The notes under the pieces are model-generated. The model had not been told where the DNA came from, made no database searches, and saw nothing but the letters and a program-made list of their open reading frames with translations. Of a stretch of DNA of 64,000 nt, positions 60,992-64,000 are shown piece after piece; within the stretch, counting starts at the first letter, position 1, and every line of letters begins with the position of its first letter. The position numbers were made by a program, and so were the translations under genes. The stretch comes from Streptomyces zhihengii (lineage in GTDB: Bacteria > Actinomycetota > Actinomycetes > Streptomycetales > Streptomycetaceae): assembly GCF_016919245.1 (NCBI RefSeq), contig NZ_JAFEJA010000002.1:2172501-2236500 (forward strand). The letters run 5' to 3'.

Positions 60992-61816
60992 TCAGGTGTT
61001 GATGGCGTGTTCGACGAACTGGCCGCAGGCGCGGAACCCCAGGCGGGAGTACACAGGCTCGCCGTCGGCCGACGCCTGCAGGACCGCGATGCCGTGGTCT
61101 CGCTCGCGGGCAGCGTGAAGGGCCGCGAGCGTGATGGCTTCGCCGTAGCCGCGCCGGCGGTGGGCGGCCAGGGTGGAAATGTTGTAGACGCCGGCGACTC
61201 CCGCGTGGTGGAACACCTCGGCGGAGCAGACCGGGTGATTCTCCACGTAGCCCACCAGGTACCGGGCCGGGCAGGTAGGGGCCAGCGCCCGGGAAGCGGC
61301 CCGGGCAAAGAAGTCGCGGACGGTTGCGGCGGGTGGATTCCAGTTCGCGGATAGGACCGTGGCGTAGTCGGTGAGCTGCTCGGGCGTAGTCACCGTTCGG
61401 ATGTCCAGACCCGGGACTGAGGGGATCGGCAGGGTGTCGTCCAGCTCGGCCCACATTGCTGTCTCACGCTCGGACACCGGCAGACCGGCCGCGGTCAGGC
61501 GGGTGGTGAGGTCTGTCGGTGTCGAGGCAGGTCCCACCCACCAGGAGAAACTGCGGCCGGTGCGGGCCAGCGGCCCGACGGTCTCGGAGATACGGGCCGC
61601 GGCGTCGCCGGCAGTGAAGCGGGCCGCTGCGACGATGTTGAACGTGTCGTCGTCCAGGCCGCTGTCCGCTACCAGGAGGTCACCGGTCTCCGCGACAGTC
61701 GCACCGGACATGCTCCGGTGCAGATGGCAGGCGTGTTCCGCCAGATTCCGCTCCATCCTGTCCGTCAACTCGGCTTCATCGGGAAAGTAGTCATTCATAG
61801 GGGTCGATACCAGCAT
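60992..61816 (-). CDS. GNAT acetyltransferase
   Basis: A 274-residue protein from ATG 61816 (or 61798, [13 protein letters not shown]). The C-terminal GNAT domain has [20 protein letters not shown] (acetyl-CoA loop) and [20 protein letters not shown]; the N-terminal half ([15 protein letters not shown]) is a family-specific extension. Substrate unknown. Stand-alone, ~85 bp from the IS1380-family element. Confidence 0.88.
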   Translation of the reverse strand: MLVSTPMNDYFPDEAELTDRMERNLAEHACHLHRSMSGATVAETGDLLVADSGLDDDTFNIVAAARFTAGDAAARISETVGPLARTGRSFSWWVGPASTPTDLTTRLTAAGLPVSERETAMWAELDDTLPIPSVPGLDIRTVTTPEQLTDYATVLSANWNPPAATVRDFFARAASRALAPTCPARYLVGYVENHPVCSAEVFHHAGVAGVYNISTLAAHRRRGYGEAITLAALHAARERDHGIAVLQASADGEPVYSRLGFRACGQFVEHAINT

Positions 61817-61900
61817 GATCGGGCGAAGACCGCATGTCAGTTTAGCCTCGCGCTTTCATGAAGCGGGCTGTCCGACGGGCGGTCAGGTAAACGAGAAGTG

Positions 61901-63509
61901 CCTCTGACCAGCAAGAATGAGGATTGTCGAGGTCCTTGTTCCTGCCATGCCGGAGGCACTTCCCAGGTGAAGAAGCGTATCGGGTCCTATCCACGCGTCC
62001 GCATCGAGGGCGGTGGTCGCGGAGTGGTGTCCCAGGCCGGGGCCGTGCTGCTGGTCGAGACCGCCCGCAAGGCCGGGCTGGACCAGGCGATATCGACGGC
62101 ACTGACGCCGTGGCGACGTTCACGGGCAGTGCACGATCCAGGGAAGATCCTGCTGGACGTGGCACTCGCGGTCGCCCTGGGCGGGGACTGCCTCGCGGAT
62201 GTCGGGATGCTGCGGGCCGAGCCGGCCGTGTTCGGGCCGGTGGCGTCCGACCCGACCGTCTCCCGGCTCGTCGACACCCTCGCCGCCGCCGGGCCGAAGG
62301 CCCTGTCCGCGATACGGGCCGCGCGGGCCGAAGCCCGCGAGCGCGTCTGGAGCCTGGCCAAAACCGCGGCTCCTGACGCGGGCGGGCAGGTGATCGTGGA
62401 CCTGGACGGGGTCCTCGTTCTGGCCCACTCCGAGAAGCAGGACGCCACCGCGACCTGGAAGAAGACCTTCGGACACCACCCCCTGATGGGGTTCGTCGAC
62501 CACGGAAGCAGTGGCAGCGGGGAGCCGGTGGCCGGCCTGCTCAGGCCCGGCAACGCAGGCAGCAACACCGCCGCCGACCACATCACCACCACCCAACTCG
62601 CCCTGGCCCAGCTGCCGAAGAAGTACCGGCGCGGACGCCGGACGCTGATCCGTACCGACTCAGGAGGCGGCACCCACGAGTTCGTCGCCTGGCTCGCCCA
62701 ACGCGGCCGGTGGCTGTCGTACTCGGTCGGCATGACCATCACCGAGCAGATTCACCAGGCCGTCCTCAAGGCCCCCGCCTCGGCCTGGACGGCGGCGACC
62801 GAGCCCGGCGGCGAGATCCGGGACGGGGCCTGGGTCGCCGAACTGTCCGGCGACTGCCTGAAGGGCTGGCCGAAGGGAATGCGGCTGATCGTGCGGAAGG
62901 AACGGCCTCACCCCGGCGCCCAGTTGCGGATCACCGACGCCGACGGCCTGCGGCTCACCGCGTTCGCCACCAACACCACCGGCATCCCGATCGCCGCACT
63001 CGAACTGCGGCACCGCCGGCGAGCCCGGGCGGAGGACCGCATCCGTGCCGCTCGCGCCACCGGCCTGCGCAACCTGCCCCTGCACGACACCAAGCAGAAC
63101 CAGATCTGGCTGGAGATCGTCCAGATCGCCCTCGACCTCCTCGCCTGGATGCCCATGCTCGCCCTGACCGGCGAAACCCGCAGGTGGGAACCCCGCCGCC
63201 TGAGGCTCCGCCTCTTCTCCGCCGCCGCCCAGCTGGTCACCACCGCCCGCCGCCGGCACCTGCGGTTCGCCCGCCACTGGCCCTGGACCCACATGATCAC
63301 CGACGCCCTGGCACGACTCGAAGCCCTCCCGAACCCCGGCTGACCAGCGTGTTCCCGTCCCTGCGAGCAGCACCACCCCCGCCGGAGCCGTGGAACCCGG
63401 CGCCCACCCGACGCGACAGCCGGGCCATCAGCCTGACCACCACCAGCCCGAACAACCGAAACGGCCCGCCGAAGAAACCCACGGACCGTCACGAAAGATC
63501 GAGGTTAGG
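61901..63509. mobile_element. IS1380-family insertion sequence (~1.6 kb)
   Basis: Surrounds an intact transposase. Left end CCTCTGACCAGCAAGAATG and right end (reverse complement) CCTAACCTCGATCTTTCGTG share the family-typical CCT...GACC-type start, imperfectly. No target duplication could be confirmed, so the exact edges are approximate. Confidence 0.65.
61967..63343 (+). CDS. IS1380-family transposase
   Basis: A 458-residue DDE transposase from GTG 61967 (VKKRIGSYPRVRIEGG). Conserved pieces are VALAVALGGDCLADVGMLRA, VIVDLDGVLVLAHSEKQDAT (first Asp region), TLIRTDSGGGTHEFVAWLAQ (second Asp), IWLEIVQIALDLLAWM (Glu region). Full length and intact, likely mobile. Confidence 0.92.
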   Translation: MKKRIGSYPRVRIEGGGRGVVSQAGAVLLVETARKAGLDQAISTALTPWRRSRAVHDPGKILLDVALAVALGGDCLADVGMLRAEPAVFGPVASDPTVSRLVDTLAAAGPKALSAIRAARAEARERVWSLAKTAAPDAGGQVIVDLDGVLVLAHSEKQDATATWKKTFGHHPLMGFVDHGSSGSGEPVAGLLRPGNAGSNTAADHITTTQLALAQLPKKYRRGRRTLIRTDSGGGTHEFVAWLAQRGRWLSYSVGMTITEQIHQAVLKAPASAWTAATEPGGEIRDGAWVAELSGDCLKGWPKGMRLIVRKERPHPGAQLRITDADGLRLTAFATNTTGIPIAALELRHRRRARAEDRIRAARATGLRNLPLHDTKQNQIWLEIVQIALDLLAWMPMLALTGETRRWEPRRLRLRLFSAAAQLVTTARRRHLRFARHWPWTHMITDALARLEALPNPG

Positions 63510-63818
63510 TGGCGCCACGCCGACGACCAGCGCTTCGATACATAAATTAGGGCGCTACGAACCTGGCGGGGAGATGGAGGGCCACTGCGATGATCGGAAC
63601 CGTGTTCCGGAGTGAGGGCATGCCGTAGGGCAGCTTCGACTGCCGGGGGGAGTTGACGGCCCAGGCCTGCCCGGCCGGCACCATCGGCGCCCGTATTTCC
63701 GCCTTCGGGGCGGATTTGTGGCGCATGGACCTTGGTCCTGTGACTGTGTGGCATGCGTCGCGCCCGCGCGCTCGTACACAAAAGCCCGCGCAGCCCGGCG
63801 ATCCTAACTGGAGCGCTG
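63510..63818. other. Region after the IS1380-family element, no gene seen
   Basis: Flanking decayed sequence without motifs. Confidence 0.4.
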
Positions 63819-64000
63819 TCAGCTCTCACCCCTGCTCGACGGACGGACAACGCCCACCTGCGCCGGCGGGCGGACGGCGCCGCAGGACCCACGTGCTCTC
63901 CCTCTACTGGCCGGCGCGGACCGTTTCGCATCCAGCCGCAGGGTGAGGGAGCCCCGGACACAGGCGAGTGCCGCGACATCGTCTGCGTTGGCGTCGACTT
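63819..64000 (-). CDS. Partial hypothetical protein cut by the right window edge
   Basis: The leftward frame entering from the edge reads VDANADDVAALACVRGSLTL, RLDAKRSAPASRGRARG and ends at TGA 63819-63821. The first ~30 residues look coding, the rest less so. No family recognised. Confidence 0.3.
   Translation of the reverse strand, partial: VDANADDVAALACVRGSLTLRLDAKRSAPASRGRARGSCGAVRPPAQVGVVRPSSRGES

Overview
The window looks like an accessory, probably chromosome-arm, segment of a Streptomyces or close relative. GC content is very high, start codons are often GTG, gene junctions overlap as ATGA/GTGA, and there are several families of regulators, STAS proteins and DUFs typical of this genus. 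No rRNA, tRNA, CRISPR array or replication origin was seen. Real genes are separated by an unusual amount of decayed sequence: transposase scraps, frameshifted paralogs and duplicated fragments.

Layout. (1) 1-10.9 kb: part of a biosynthetic gene cluster cut by the left edge. A leftward operon encodes an ABC exporter (ATPase plus two permeases) and a DegT-type aminotransferase. A divergent rightward operon encodes a stand-alone NRPS condensation domain, a 38-residue peptide, a NodU/CmcH-type carbamoyltransferase, a GCSMTYG-motif SGNH-like protein, a double-GNAT protein, an adenylation-carrier didomain and a nucleotidyltransferase-fold protein. (2) 10.9-17.6 kb: decayed DNA, a membrane-protein gene split exactly by an IS481-family element at a CTAG site, a glutathione-independent formaldehyde dehydrogenase, a truncated TnpB and a zinc-motif protein. 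(3) 18.5-24.4 kb: a 1.2-kb-residue-class HTH/P-loop/repeat protein facing a tiny membrane protein, a frameshifted DinB gene, and a TetR/SRPBCC divergent pair. (4) 25.2-33.5 kb: a CebR-box-controlled GH9 cellulase, a MurG paralog, integrase and IS30 remnants, a secreted HNH nuclease, and a three-gene operon with a sigma-region-4-like protein. (5) 34-43 kb: repeated STAS-domain genes in several states of decay, an AraC regulator, an RsbW-like kinase, a DNA-ligase pseudogene and a PLAT-like protein. (6) 43-54.8 kb: a methyltransferase, an operon with a catalytically dead Y-family polymerase, MarR and MerR regulators, a GAF-SpoIIE phosphatase, an XRE membrane protein, a GNAT and a hemolysin-III protein. 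(7) 54.9-64 kb: a second broken TnpB, a GvpU-like protein behind a 25-bp perfect inverted repeat, a CBS protein, a csp/DEAD-box helicase pair, a GNAT and an intact IS1380-family element.

How the parts may work together. The 0-10.9 kb cluster contains activation (A-PCP), amide formation (C), tailoring (carbamoyl and acetyl transfer, amination) and export functions, so it plausibly makes a carbamoylated, aminoacylated or acylated amino-sugar-like compound; the product is not identifiable from sequence. STAS proteins, an RsbW-type kinase and a SpoIIE phosphatase form the components of partner switching but are scattered rather than in one operon. Cellulase expression is probably repressed by CebR. 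Starts were chosen by ribosome-binding sites and overlaps; most functional names rest on motif recognition by eye, not on database searches.
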